64,000 nucleotides of DNA from Pseudomonadota bacterium (GCA_027621405.1 JAQCBT010000004.1:62001-126000), one strand, 5' to 3'; positions 46,370-56,134 are shown, numbered from the stretch's first letter. A program made the numbers and translations. Notes: generated from the letters alone by a model not told the origin.

Positions 46370-47629
46370 TCAGGGCAGCAGTTCTACCCGCTCCATGTCC
46401 TGCATCTGGCTGTAACCTGAGGTGATGACCCGCTCACCGGCGCGGAGACCTTCCCGTACTTCAACGAAGCGGTTATTGCGCCGGCCCACTCGAATATCGC
46501 GACGCAGGGCAGAGCTGCCACTCTCGTCCAGCACGAAGACCCAGTTGCCGCCGGTGTCCTGAATGAAACCACCGACTGGCAGCAGCAGGGACTCTACGGG
46601 ATTACCCAGGGTGAGTTCCATCTGCAGGGTCTGGCCGCGCCGTATGTTGGCCGGCGGCAGGCCTTCGAAGATCATGTCCACCTCGAAGGTGCCAGCGGTG
46701 ATCTCGGGATACACGATATCGACCCGGGCCTGGAATTCCTGTCCCGCCAGGGAGAATGTTGCGGTCTGGTCCGGCGCCACGCGGGAGACATAGAACTCAT
46801 CGATCTGGGCCACGATCTTGTACTGGTCGACCACATCGATCTGGCCCAGGCGCTGGCCAGTCTGCTTGCTCTGGCCGATTTCCACATCTAGAGAAGTGAG
46901 CTGCCCGGAGATGGGCGCCTTCACCAACAGGCTCTCGAAGCTGGCCTGGGAGATCTCCAGGTTGTTGGTGAGCATATCGATCTGGTCTTTAATCTGTTCC
47001 TGACGACGAGTTCGCTCTTCGTTTTCGACCTGTTGCCGTGCCTTGAGATTGCCTAGCACCTGTTGCTGATATTCCAGCTCATCAATGATGGCCTCATATT
47101 CTTCCTCGGAGATCAGGCTGTCATCAACGAGTCGTTCGAAGCGGCGCTTCTGCCTGTTGAGGGTTGTGATGCGAAACTCGGTATCGATGATCTGGCGTTC
47201 TGTCGCCAGCTTCTGGTATTCGAAATTGGTGGTGATGTTGTTGAGGAAGTTGAGTTGTTCTGTAGTGCCCGCGTCGGCCTGAGCGGCACTGAGTCGAGTC
47301 TGGCTATTCGACAACTGCACCAGGGGTTGGCCCGCCACCACGAAGTCACCCTGCTCCACGAATACTTCCTCTACCGAACCACCGATCACCGCGTCGAGAA
47401 AAACACTCTCAAGGGGCTGAATAGTGCCGCGTATTGGAATCAGGTCCTCGAAGGCGCCTTGTTGAACGGTCGATACAATTAACTGGTTGGCGGGCACGCG
47501 ATAGGTGCGTATAGAGGCGTCTGCCAATAATTGATACAGCACGCCGGCAACTGTCAGTACAACGACGCCAATGATGCCCAGCTTCCACAGGGGCATCGAC
47601 TTCTTTTCTATGGGTTTATCCATTGCCAT
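46370..47629 (-). CDS. HlyD-family periplasmic adaptor (efflux membrane-fusion protein)
   Basis: A 419-residue protein with a membrane anchor at about 15-32 (LGIIGVVVLTVAGVLYQLL), a biotinyl-lipoyl-like domain (GSVEEVFVEQGDFVVAGQPL), a long coiled coil (about 120-240: TEQLNFLNN ... QQVLGNLKARQQVENEERTRRQEQIKDQIDMLTNNLE), and a beta-barrel segment. It connects an inner-membrane pump to an outer-membrane channel, but no pump gene adjoins it. The nearest MacB-like pump is 22800-26033, in the other direction and 20 kb away. ATG 47629 or 47623. Confidence 0.85.
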   Translation of the reverse strand: MAMDKPIEKKSMPLWKLGIIGVVVLTVAGVLYQLLADASIRTYRVPANQLIVSTVQQGAFEDLIPIRGTIQPLESVFLDAVIGGSVEEVFVEQGDFVVAGQPLVQLSNSQTRLSAAQADAGTTEQLNFLNNITTNFEYQKLATERQIIDTEFRITTLNRQKRRFERLVDDSLISEEEYEAIIDELEYQQQVLGNLKARQQVENEERTRRQEQIKDQIDMLTNNLEISQASFESLLVKAPISGQLTSLDVEIGQSKQTGQRLGQIDVVDQYKIVAQIDEFYVSRVAPDQTATFSLAGQEFQARVDIVYPEITAGTFEVDMIFEGLPPANIRRGQTLQMELTLGNPVESLLLPVGGFIQDTGGNWVFVLDESGSSALRRDIRVGRRNNRFVEVREGLRAGERVITSGYSQMQDMERVELLP

Positions 47630-47768
47630 AGCAAACAGTATAACGCCAGGCGTTTACCAGTCTCTCAATAGTCGTATTTCAAGTGTTTATTGGCTTATTA
47701 GACGCAATACCGGCAACTTGGTTACGACTATTTTCAGAATAATTCACATGGCTTCTAATGCACGAATA

Positions 47769-49031
47769 CTAGCGGCGATCGACGATGGCGGCATCCACCA
47801 GGGTAGTGAAGTCCTCGCGGAATCCACCGCCACTGGACGGCGAGATCTGGGCCATGATGACAATGATCATGTCCTGCACCGGATCAATGAAATAGCGGGT
47901 TCCCGCGGAACCATCCCACCAGATCGTGCCCTTTGACACCGGCCAGGAATAGGCCGCGGGATCCATCACCAGGTTGAAGCCGCCCAGGGTCCAGCCGGAA
48001 CCCAGCCAGTAGCCGCTGCTGCCGATTGGCATGGCTGCCTCGGGCACCGCGTTCTCATACATGAGGGCCGCGGTTTCTTCCTGCAGGATGCGACGGCCGT
48101 TGAACTCGCCGCGATTGAGTACCATCTGGGAGAAATTCAGGAAATCCTTCACCGAGGACAGCAGGCCGACCCCGCCTTCCATCAGGCGCGGGCGCATGGT
48201 CCAGGGCACTGTTTCGATCTGGTAAGGCAGCAGGCGTCCGTCCGTTGGGCGATACAGCTCCGCCAGGCGCTCGGCATCGGCACCCTCTGCCCAGAACATG
48301 GTGCTGTCCATTTCCAGGGGCTGGAATACCTGCTGTTCCATGTAGACTTCGAAGGGTTGACCGGACCACACCTCCACCAGCTTGCCCAGGATCGTGGCAT
48401 GAATCCCGTACAGGAACGCGCTACCCGGATCATGGAACAGGGGAACGCGAGCGGCATTCTCGGTCATCTGGTCCAGGGTGATGTTCTTATCACGCACCTT
48501 TTGCTCCCGGTACAGTCTGGAAGACCGGCTACCGAGACCCGAGGTATGGGTAAGCAGGTGTGCAACCGTGATGTCGCCGTTGCGTGGCCTGGTCTGGGTG
48601 ATATCCGTGCTTTCAGGGTCAAGTAGCACTCTTTGTGCTTCGAAATCCGGCAAGTACATCTTGATGGGGTCATCCATCTGGAACTTGCCCTGCTCATACA
48701 GTTGCAGGACCGCCAGGGAGGTTATCTCCCGGGTCATGGAATAGATGCGGAACAGGGCATCCTCCTGCATGGGCTTAAGCTGCTCGATGTTCATCATGCC
48801 GAGAGATTCGAAATAGACGATCTTGCCATCACGCGCCACTGCGGCTACCACGCCCGCTATATCCCCTGCATCGATATGCTGCTGCAGGCTGGCGGTTGCC
48901 TCATCCAGCTTGCTGGCAGACAGCCCCACCGATTCCGGTGATGCGAAGCCGAGTCCCTGGCCGCTGGCAAGGTTACTCATCACGCAGGCCAGTGACATGG
49001 CGAAGGAAATAACAAAGGATTTCTGGTTCAT
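47769..49031 (-). CDS. Serine hydrolase (beta-lactamase class C family) with altered motif
   Basis: From ATG 49031 the product is 420 residues with a signal peptide ending LASGQG. The catalytic S-x-x-K motif reads S98-M-T-R101 here, so lysine is replaced by arginine; the rest of the segment (FRIYSMTREITSLAVLQLYEQG) is family-like, as is the later FLYGIHATILGKLVE and WWDGSAGTRYFIDP. Most members of this esterase/DD-peptidase group need the lysine, so the protein may be inactive or use another base. Start at 49064 would put extra residues before the signal peptide. Confidence 0.8.
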   Translation of the reverse strand: MNQKSFVISFAMSLACVMSNLASGQGLGFASPESVGLSASKLDEATASLQQHIDAGDIAGVVAAVARDGKIVYFESLGMMNIEQLKPMQEDALFRIYSMTREITSLAVLQLYEQGKFQMDDPIKMYLPDFEAQRVLLDPESTDITQTRPRNGDITVAHLLTHTSGLGSRSSRLYREQKVRDKNITLDQMTENAARVPLFHDPGSAFLYGIHATILGKLVEVWSGQPFEVYMEQQVFQPLEMDSTMFWAEGADAERLAELYRPTDGRLLPYQIETVPWTMRPRLMEGGVGLLSSVKDFLNFSQMVLNRGEFNGRRILQEETAALMYENAVPEAAMPIGSSGYWLGSGWTLGGFNLVMDPAAYSWPVSKGTIWWDGSAGTRYFIDPVQDMIIVIMAQISPSSGGGFREDFTTLVDAAIVDRR

Positions 49032-49087
49032 AGTTGTTCTCATCATTTTGAAACTGAATGCCAATCACAATTCCCGGCTTGCTGCGC

Positions 49088-50950
49088 CTAGTTGGCTGCG
49101 AGCGTATCGTTGATCCAGCGCTCCACCCGGGCATGCATCATGGGCATGGGCACCGCACCGGCACCCAGCACCACATCGTGAAAGGCGCGCACATCGAAGG
49201 CATCGCCCAGGGCTTCTTCGGCATTGGCCCGGGCTTGCTGGAAATTCATCATGCCGATCTTGTAGGCAGTGGCCTGTCCGGGATTGGCGAAATAACGCTT
49301 AACCTCCGAACGCACCGCCCCCTCGGGGATCGCCGAATTATCCAGAAAATACTGCACCGCCTGCTCCTCAGTCCAGCGCTTGGAATGAATGCCGGTATCC
49401 ACGACGAGACGAATCGCACGCCAGATTTCACCAGACAGGCGGCCGAATTCTGAATAGGGATCCTGGAAACCACCCATTTCCTTAGCCAGCCACTCGGCGT
49501 AGAGTCCCCAGCCCTCGGTGTAGGCCGTGGTTCGGTACTGGGTACGAAAGCGAGGCACGTCGGTTAGCTCTTGCTGGATAGAGATCTGCATATGATGCCC
49601 GGGGTTGCCCTCATGGTAGGCGATGTCTTCAATCTGCCACCTGGCCAGGGTCGACATGTCCGACATATGGGAATAGAACACTCCGGGCCGTGACCCATCG
49701 GGAGCACCCTGCCGATAGTGTTGGGCGGCACCCGGCTGCTCACGGAATGACTCGACCCGTCTTACTACCAGCGGTGCCTTGGGCAGGCGACCGAAGAACT
49801 CCGGCAGCCTGGCATGTATCGCATCCAGGTACTCGTTGTTGATGTCCAGGTACTCCTGCCGGCCCTCATCGGTGTTAGGGTAGTAGAACTGCTCATCTTC
49901 CCGCACGAATACGAAGAATTCCTGTAGAGTGCCATCGAAACCGGTCTGGTTTTTGACTGCCTCCATCTCGGCCTGCAGCCGCGCCACCTCGGACAGGCCG
50001 ATGTTGTGAATCTCGTCGGCGCTGAGGTCCAGTGTCGTCATCAGCGCCAGGCGCTGGTTGTAGTAGTTCTCTCCGTCAGGCAATGACCAGACTCCCTGGG
50101 ATTCTGCTGCCGCGTTGTCCATGTCCTGTTCCAGCCACAGACGCACCTCCTCATAGGCTGCCAACACTTCACCAGCGAGTATCTCCCGCGCCTCGGCCAG
50201 GTACTCCTGCGCCCTGTCGTCATCCAGAAGATTGTTGTCGACCAGGCCTTCGACTTTGCCCTGTAGATCAACCCACACCGGAGAATTGGGACTGTCATCA
50301 TCGGTGTTAAATGGGACACCTGACGTAACCCGATCGATCTCGGCTAACGCGAACTCATAGCCGAAGCGTGGCTGGCGAATACCTGCCTCCACCTGCAAGC
50401 GAGTGCGTTCCATCAATTCACCCAGAACCCGATCGAACTCCCGCAGACGCGACACGTAGGCATCCAGGTCCGCCACGGTTTCTACCCGATGGAAGCTGAT
50501 CATGAAACTGGGCAAGGAAGACTGCGGACCACCGCGGCCGAAGATATAACCGTAGTTCTGGTACGGTGCGGCACGCTCGGCCTGTTGCAGGGAGTAGGCC
50601 CACATGTCGTAGGAAAGCTTGCCATCATCGGTCAGGGCAGCATAGTCGAAGTCAGCCTCCATGGTGGCAACGCTTTCCCGCAGCCACTGCAGGTTGCGTT
50701 CCGCTGCCGCCAGGGTCTGGTCGTTGAGCCGGTCATAATCGGTGCGATCGCCCAGCACCGAACGGGTCTGGGGGCTGAAATCCAGCTGTTCTTCATATTG
50801 TTCATCCAGCCAGGCATTCAGCCGCTCCGACTCCGAAAGCTCCGGCACAGCCTGTGGTGATGGTACAGGCGCTGGTGTGGAAGTGGTGGAAGTCGAATTG
50901 TCGCCACAGGCAACAAGGAATAGCAGCAGGAAGCCGGCTAGCAGACGCAT
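49088..50950 (-). CDS. DUF885 lipoprotein, metallopeptidase-like
   Basis: From ATG 50950 (MRLLAGFLLLFLVAC, lipobox LVAC) the protein has 620 residues. It belongs to DUF885, whose hallmark H-E-G-N-P-G-H-H is present near residue 470 in IEDIAYHEGNPGHHMQ and is zinc-binding in shape. An earlier start at 50989 lies before GGAGAAATTT and does not begin a signal peptide. Probably a periplasmic or outer-membrane peptidase; no substrate known. Confidence 0.85.
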   Translation of the reverse strand: MRLLAGFLLLFLVACGDNSTSTTSTPAPVPSPQAVPELSESERLNAWLDEQYEEQLDFSPQTRSVLGDRTDYDRLNDQTLAAAERNLQWLRESVATMEADFDYAALTDDGKLSYDMWAYSLQQAERAAPYQNYGYIFGRGGPQSSLPSFMISFHRVETVADLDAYVSRLREFDRVLGELMERTRLQVEAGIRQPRFGYEFALAEIDRVTSGVPFNTDDDSPNSPVWVDLQGKVEGLVDNNLLDDDRAQEYLAEAREILAGEVLAAYEEVRLWLEQDMDNAAAESQGVWSLPDGENYYNQRLALMTTLDLSADEIHNIGLSEVARLQAEMEAVKNQTGFDGTLQEFFVFVREDEQFYYPNTDEGRQEYLDINNEYLDAIHARLPEFFGRLPKAPLVVRRVESFREQPGAAQHYRQGAPDGSRPGVFYSHMSDMSTLARWQIEDIAYHEGNPGHHMQISIQQELTDVPRFRTQYRTTAYTEGWGLYAEWLAKEMGGFQDPYSEFGRLSGEIWRAIRLVVDTGIHSKRWTEEQAVQYFLDNSAIPEGAVRSEVKRYFANPGQATAYKIGMMNFQQARANAEEALGDAFDVRAFHDVVLGAGAVPMPMMHARVERWINDTLAAN

Positions 50951-51167
50951 AAATTTCTCCGGGGTGAACTGCCACCGTGGACAGTCCAATGTATTGGGAT
51001 CACAGTCAATTACTATGGCCAGGCAGGGCGATTAGTGACTGTACAAGAGGGTGACGCTAGCGTGTTTGCCAGCCACTGTCCAGCCGACAGCGGCGCGTTG
51101 CGGCGAAAGAAACCGCGCTGCGATGAAGGGTCCAGGCGGGACTCAGCAATTGGTCCCCGGATGAGGT

Positions 51168-51428
51168 TCAGTTAAAAGGCTTGTCCAGGCCGAAGCGCGA
51201 GCGCTCATCTTGCTGGCGGTCGATGTTGTGCAACATCTCGCTGCGACTGTAGATCATTTCCTTGAAGGTTTGCACCCTGGCCAGGTTCTCGGGGTTGGGG
51301 CTGCCTTCAACCCGACCCAGTTGCGCCTGCAAGTCAGAGATTTCCTGCATCAGCTTGTCGCGGACGGCATGGCTGTCCTGATAGTTGGGTTTCAGGTGGG
51401 CGCGGGGGCGGCGTACATTGCGGAGCAT
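51168..51428 (-). CDS. Small coiled-coil protein of unknown function
   Basis: An 86-residue protein, basic at the start and with one helical coil (RDKLMQEISDLQAQLGRVEG ... ARVQTFKEMIYSRSEMLHNIDRQQDERSR). No membrane segment or known family. Codon use is ordinary. It stands alone between the DUF885 gene and cysQ, both on the same strand. Confidence 0.5.
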   Translation of the reverse strand: MLRNVRRPRAHLKPNYQDSHAVRDKLMQEISDLQAQLGRVEGSPNPENLARVQTFKEMIYSRSEMLHNIDRQQDERSRFGLDKPFN

Positions 51429-51545
51429 TGGCTAACATCCTGTCCAGGAAACGTTCCATTGGGGGCAATCCCGGCCATTGCCAGGGCACTCTTAAAGAAT
51501 AGACAAGAATCCAGAAAGCGACAGGGCGAAATCAGGCAAGACCCG

Positions 51546-52388
51546 CTACAGCGCGGGTTTCAGGAGTTCTTCCCAGGCAAATTCAGGATCGGCGAAGGCG
51601 ATGAAGTGTGGATTGAGAATGTCCGACTTCTCGTTGTAACGCAGGGGCTGAAAATCGGTCTTCACGATTTCCCCACCCACGGCGCTTAACACAGCATGGG
51701 CCGCCGCCGTGTCCCACTCCGAAGTGGGCGCCAGGCGCGGATAGCAATCCGCCTTGCCCTCGGCCAGCAGGCACATCTTGAGGGAACTGCCCATACTCAC
51801 CACCTCGATCGCATCGAAGCGGGTCGCCGCCTGCTGGATCAATTGATCCACCTGCACCCCCCGGTGACTGCGACTGGCCACGAAGCGAAGGAGGCTTGTT
51901 GCTTCTTCTATATGGGTGGGTTGTAGCGCCGCCGCGGCCTTGCCTGCCTCCTCCCGCCAGGCGCCATGCACCGCGGTTCCGCCATAGTAGGTCACGTTGC
52001 TTACCGGCACATGCACAACCCCAAGCACAGGCACACCCTGCTCCACCAGCGCAATGTTAACTGTGAATTCACCATTGCGACTGATGAACTCCTTGGTGCC
52101 ATCGAGGGGATCCACGAGCCAGTAGCGATGCCACTGACTGCGTTCCTCGAAGGACGGCATCTCCGCCTCCTCGGAAATGACCGGCATGAATTCATCCAGC
52201 CGTTTCAGACCAGCGACGATGACTGCATTGGCCCTGCTGTCAGCGAGCGTGAGCGGCGAGTCATCTTCCTTCAGGGAAATGTCCAGCGGTGCGTCATCGT
52301 TGTACACGGCGAGAATCTCCTCGCCAGCGTCCTGGGCAATGCGTGCAATTCCCTGCAGCAATTCCTGGTCGGTCATAGTGGTTTCCAT
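51546..52388 (-). CDS. cysQ: 3'(2'),5'-bisphosphate nucleotidase
   Basis: A 280-residue CysQ-type enzyme that hydrolyses 3'-phosphoadenosine 5'-phosphate to AMP in sulfate assimilation. Motifs of the Li-sensitive phosphatase fold are present: VISEEAEMPSF, DPLDGTKEFISRNGEFTVNIAL and the C-terminal APTSEWDTAAAHAVLSAVGG. ATG 52388 (METTMTDQ) with AAGGA at good distance is the start; an open frame upstream to 52523 lies over the divergent promoter region. Confidence 0.93.
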   Translation of the reverse strand: METTMTDQELLQGIARIAQDAGEEILAVYNDDAPLDISLKEDDSPLTLADSRANAVIVAGLKRLDEFMPVISEEAEMPSFEERSQWHRYWLVDPLDGTKEFISRNGEFTVNIALVEQGVPVLGVVHVPVSNVTYYGGTAVHGAWREEAGKAAAALQPTHIEEATSLLRFVASRSHRGVQVDQLIQQAATRFDAIEVVSMGSSLKMCLLAEGKADCYPRLAPTSEWDTAAAHAVLSAVGGEIVKTDFQPLRYNEKSDILNPHFIAFADPEFAWEELLKPAL

Positions 52389-52449
52389 CAGATCCTTTAT
52401 AATGCGGCTTACAAGCTGCAAGTAAAAACCAAAGAGACTACGCAAGCAA

Positions 52450-53118
52450 ATGCCACCCTGGTCAAACATAGACACGGTAATGTTCGACATGGACGGCACC
52501 GTGCTCGACCTGCATTTCGACAATTACTTCTGGCTACACCTGGTGCCCAAACACTACGGCGAGAAGCATGGCGTCAGCCACGAAGAAGCGCTGCGACACA
52601 TGAAACTGAAATACTCCGAAGTCCACGGCACCCTGGACTGGTACTGCATCGACTACTGGGTTGACGAGTTGAAACTGGATATCCCCCAGATGAAGCAGAG
52701 CATCACCCACAAGATCGCCATTCGCCCCAACGCCGAGCGCCTGCTGAACGCCTTGCACGCCATGGACAAGAGAGTCCTGCTGATCACCAACGCCCACCCG
52801 ATCAGCCTCGACCTGAAGATGTCCCACACCGGAATCGGCGACCTGTTTCACCAATGCATCAGCTCCCATTCCCTGCAACTGGCCAAAGAGAATCACGGCT
52901 TCTGGGAAAACCTGCAACGACTGGCCCCCTATGAACCAGAACGCACCGTCCTGTTCGACGACAACCTGAACGTACTGCGGCAGGCACAGAGAGAAGGCAT
53001 CAAACACCTCTATGCCATCCAGCAACCAGACAGCCAGCTACCCGCCGTCGAAGCCGGTGAGTTCCCCCAGGTAGTAGACTTCGACCACATCATCCCGGTC
53101 CGCGAAGGCTGCGCCTGA
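52450..53118 (+). CDS. yrfG: HAD-family GMP/IMP nucleotidase
   Basis: A 222-residue HAD phosphatase. Motif I is MFDMDGTVLDL, motif II is LITNAHP, and DDNLNVLRQAQREGIKHLY is motif IV. YrfG removes phosphate from purine nucleoside monophosphates. It is divergent from cysQ (61 bases between starts), and hslR begins 2 bases after its stop, as in Escherichia coli. Confidence 0.9.
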   Translation: MPPWSNIDTVMFDMDGTVLDLHFDNYFWLHLVPKHYGEKHGVSHEEALRHMKLKYSEVHGTLDWYCIDYWVDELKLDIPQMKQSITHKIAIRPNAERLLNALHAMDKRVLLITNAHPISLDLKMSHTGIGDLFHQCISSHSLQLAKENHGFWENLQRLAPYEPERTVLFDDNLNVLRQAQREGIKHLYAIQQPDSQLPAVEAGEFPQVVDFDHIIPVREGCA

Positions 53119-53120
53119 CC

Positions 53121-53525
53121 ATGTCCTCATCGACCGACCAGTCCCGGGTTCGCCTCGACAAATGGCTATGGGCCGCCCGCTTCTTCAAGACCCGGGCCGT
53201 TGCCAAGCAAGCCATCGAGGGCGGAAAGGTTCACTGCCAGGGCAGCCGCGCCAAACCCAGCAAGGAAATCGAAGTCGGCACGGTGATCACCCTGCGCCAG
53301 GGCTTCGACGAGAAGATCGTCATCGTCAAAGCCATCAGCGACCAGCGCCGCGGCGCACCGGAAGCCCAGCTGCTCTATGAAGAGACCGAAGAGAGTATAA
53401 AGAAGCGCGAAGACCTGGCGCTGCAACGCAAGTCCCAGCCCAGCCACTGGCCAACCCCGGGCCGCCCCACCAAGAAGCAGCGCCGCCAGATCCACCGCTT
53501 TAAACAGGGCGGCGATTTCGAATAG
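53121..53525 (+). CDS. hslR: Heat shock protein 15 (ribosome-associated S4-domain protein)
   Basis: A 134-residue protein with an S4 RNA-binding domain at the start (VRLDKWLWAARFFKTRAVAKQAIEGGKVHCQGSRAKPSKEIEVGTVITL) and a basic C-terminal tail (RPTKKQRRQIHRFKQGGD). HslR rescues stalled 50S subunits carrying peptidyl-tRNA. It is coupled to yrfG. hslO, its usual neighbour in enterics, is not here. Confidence 0.93.
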   Translation: MSSSTDQSRVRLDKWLWAARFFKTRAVAKQAIEGGKVHCQGSRAKPSKEIEVGTVITLRQGFDEKIVIVKAISDQRRGAPEAQLLYEETEESIKKREDLALQRKSQPSHWPTPGRPTKKQRRQIHRFKQGGDFE

Positions 53526-53721
53526 TGACAACTCCCACCCTCTCGCCCGAATCACTGCAACAATAAAAGAGTCCTGGAAAGCCACATCACCAATGTAATG
53601 AAACCCGGCGCTGGCAGGTCCATCACTCGATAGCGCCAATTCGGGATATTTGCCATAATGCCCGCCCGTGCGAGTCGACCCGGGCCTGAACAACAAGCAG
53701 GCTCTGATATCAGGAGTGGTT

Positions 53722-55290
53722 TTGACGAAGCAATTTAACGAGAGCCTGCAGCATTACAAGCTGCCCGAATTTGCCACCGACTGGGGTCATATTCGGCGAG
53801 GCATCGAAAAAGAATGTCTACGGGTTACCCCAGAAGGCGCCATCTCTCGTAACCCGCATCCTGCTGCACTGGGCTCGGCCCTGACCAACCCCTATATCAC
53901 CACGGACTTCGCCGAGGCCCTGCTGGAATTCATTACCCCGACCTATGCCGACATCGATGAATGCCTGGGAATGCTGGAAAACATTCATCGCTTCTCCCTG
54001 CAGAACCTGGAGAACGACGAGTTGCTCTGGGTATCCAGTATGCCCTGCCCCCTGAGCAATGAGGCGGTGATTCGCATCGCCGAGTACGGCAGCTCCAATA
54101 TAGGCACAATGAAAAACCTTTACCGGCGCGGACTACACCACCGCTACGGCAGCCTCATGCAGACCATCTCCGGCTTGCATTACAACTTTTCCATGCCGGA
54201 TTCATTCTGGGAGCCGTACCAGAAGATCTGCGGGGACCAACAGTCGCTGCAGGATTTTCGTACCGACAAATACCTGCACCTGATTCGAAACTTCCATCGC
54301 TATTCATGGTTGCTGATCTATCTGTTCGGCGCGTCACCTGCCGCCTGCAAGTGTTTCGTGCAGGGGCGGGAACACAGCCTGCAGGAGCTGGACAAGGGAA
54401 GTCTGTACCTGCCCTATGCCACCTGTCTGCGAATGGGCAATCTCGGGTACAAGAGTGAGGCGCAGAAGTCCCTGTTCGTCTGTTACAACGAACTCGAGTC
54501 CTACGTGGACTGCCTGTACAAGGCCATGCACACGCCCTATCCCGAGTACGAGCAGATCGGCACGGATCCCGATGGCAGCTATCGCCAGATCAACCCGAAC
54601 CTGCTGCAGTTGGAGAACGAGTTCTATAGCACCATACGCCCCAAGCGCACGGTGGCCGCCGGCGAGCGACCACTTACCGCGCTGATCAACCGGGGCATCG
54701 AGTATGTTGAGGTGCGCGCCCTGGATCTAAATCCCTACCTGCCCCTTGGCATCGATGAAGAAGAAGTCCGGTTCCTGGACAGCTTCCTGCTGCACTGCCT
54801 GCTGGCCGACAGTCCGGAGTGTGACCAGCGTGAATACTTCGAGGTCGCCAGCAATCTTGCTGCCACGGTAGAAAATGGTCGCAATCCTGAGCTGCAACTG
54901 ACCGTGGAATCACAAGCCATCAGTCTGCGGGATTGGGCCAGCGATATTCTCGACAAGGTCGAGTATGCCAGCACCCTGCTGGACAGCAACGCCGGTGGCA
55001 GTGCCTACGGTGATGCCCTGCGCGCGCAACAGGCGAAGGTAGAGAACAGTGACCTCACCCCATCGGGGCGCATGTTGATCGACATGAAAGAGAACGAACT
55101 CTCATTCTTCAGGTTCGCCATGGGGCGGTCTATGGCAACGCGGGATTTCCTGAAGAACGATGGCCTGAGTGCCGAGACTCGCAGTGCCTTTGAGGCAGCC
55201 AGTGTCGTGTCATTGGCGAAGCAGAAGGAAATCGAGGCGGCGGACACCCAGTCTTTCGATGAGTTTCTCCGGGAGTGGAACAAGAGCTAA
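53722..55290 (+). CDS. gshA: Glutamate-cysteine ligase
   Basis: The first enzyme of glutathione synthesis, 522 residues (E. coli has 518). Segments IRRGIEKECLRVTPEGAIS, TDFAEALLEFITPTYADID and the region SGLHYNFSMPDSFW, GYKSEAQKSLFVCYNELE, EYVEVRALDLNPYLPLGI are family hallmarks. The start is TTG 53722, with AGGAG five bases before it; the frame also opens at 53668, but that part has no family similarity. A 15-bp tandem repeat follows the stop. Confidence 0.93.
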   Translation: MTKQFNESLQHYKLPEFATDWGHIRRGIEKECLRVTPEGAISRNPHPAALGSALTNPYITTDFAEALLEFITPTYADIDECLGMLENIHRFSLQNLENDELLWVSSMPCPLSNEAVIRIAEYGSSNIGTMKNLYRRGLHHRYGSLMQTISGLHYNFSMPDSFWEPYQKICGDQQSLQDFRTDKYLHLIRNFHRYSWLLIYLFGASPAACKCFVQGREHSLQELDKGSLYLPYATCLRMGNLGYKSEAQKSLFVCYNELESYVDCLYKAMHTPYPEYEQIGTDPDGSYRQINPNLLQLENEFYSTIRPKRTVAAGERPLTALINRGIEYVEVRALDLNPYLPLGIDEEEVRFLDSFLLHCLLADSPECDQREYFEVASNLAATVENGRNPELQLTVESQAISLRDWASDILDKVEYASTLLDSNAGGSAYGDALRAQQAKVENSDLTPSGRMLIDMKENELSFFRFAMGRSMATRDFLKNDGLSAETRSAFEAASVVSLAKQKEIEAADTQSFDEFLREWNKS

Positions 55291-55322
55291 GGTATTGCCT
55301 GGCTGTCTTTTGCCGGGCTGAC

Positions 55323-55405
55323 TATTGCTGAGCTTTCTATAGCTGAACTTTCTATTGCTGAACTTTCTATTGCTGAACTTTCTATTGCTGAGCTTTTTAT
55401 TGCTG
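55323..55405. repeat. 15-bp tandem repeat
   Basis: Five copies plus an 8-base partial copy of TATTGCTGAACTTTC (variants GAGC and ATAGCTG). It sits between gshA and the FliL-like gene; the last units overlap the end of the latter. Confidence 0.95.
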
Positions 55406-55804
55406 GACAATGAAGTTCGTAAAATACAGATCCTGCACCTTGTCTGCGCCATTCCGCTCCAGCATTCCGAATACTTGCTTCACCTCTTCCAGCGCCTCCC
55501 GGCGCAGGGTTTCCCTGCCAACCGTTGAGGTCAGGTTCTCCTCGGCCTGGGCTGAGAACAGGATGATGAGGTTGTTCTTGATAGACGGCAGGTGGTAGCG
55601 CACCTGGGGCTCACTCTCGGTATCCACTTTCAGCGACACCGAGGCCTTCAGGTATTTCAGGCGTGCGCCCTCGTCGAAGTTGGTGACAAAATCCGGCGAG
55701 ATGTCGACATAGACTGATGCCGGTAGTTCCTGCGCAAGAGCAGTGTCTGGCTGCAACAGGGCACAGCCCAATACGCCAAGAGTAATAGTAAGTAGCCGAT
55801 CCAT
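55397..55804 (-). CDS. FliL-family exported protein
   Basis: From ATG 55804 (MDRLLTITLGVLGCALLQPDTALAQE) the protein has 135 residues. The mature part (VYVDISPDFVTNFDEGARLKYLKASVSLKVDTES ... HLPSIKNNLIILFSAQAEENLTSTVGRETLRREALEEVKQVF) matches the conserved FliL core, including the FVTNF and NNLIILFS segments. It has a cleavable-looking signal rather than a membrane anchor, so it may be a paralogue unrelated to flagella. The stop codon lies in the tandem repeat. Confidence 0.8.
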   Translation of the reverse strand: MDRLLTITLGVLGCALLQPDTALAQELPASVYVDISPDFVTNFDEGARLKYLKASVSLKVDTESEPQVRYHLPSIKNNLIILFSAQAEENLTSTVGRETLRREALEEVKQVFGMLERNGADKVQDLYFTNFIVQQ

Positions 55805-56134
55805 GGCCAAGATTCCCTGATTCAAGAAGTCCCGAATGGCTGCGAGACCGCTGTTAATCTAAGCCTAGCAGGGAATTCAATTTTTTCAGGCTGATTTTAG
55901 TCCAATGTGCAATGCGCCATTTCCCGGAATCCGGGGACATCTGCAGCCTGTCGCGCCTTAATGGATGTATCTCAAAAAAATATTCATCTTGATTAGGAAT
56001 TCACCTTGCGCGATTCCGGATTCCTTACCATAGTTATTAAAACCTCCTTGCAAATTCCTTCCATGGAACGGGTTGAAACCATCGAGGTTTGAATTGAAAC
56101 GCTGTTGTATGTCTTAGCAGATGGAGATAGTCAG
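55805..56134. other. Intergenic region before rsd
   Basis: About 330 bases, AT-rich at 55950-56080, between divergent genes. It should hold the promoters of the FliL-like gene and of the Rsd/AlgQ gene; no gene was seen. Confidence 0.4.

Noticed and set aside
55323..55405. CRISPR-like array
   Set aside because: The units are adjacent 15-mers without spacers, so it is a simple tandem repeat.
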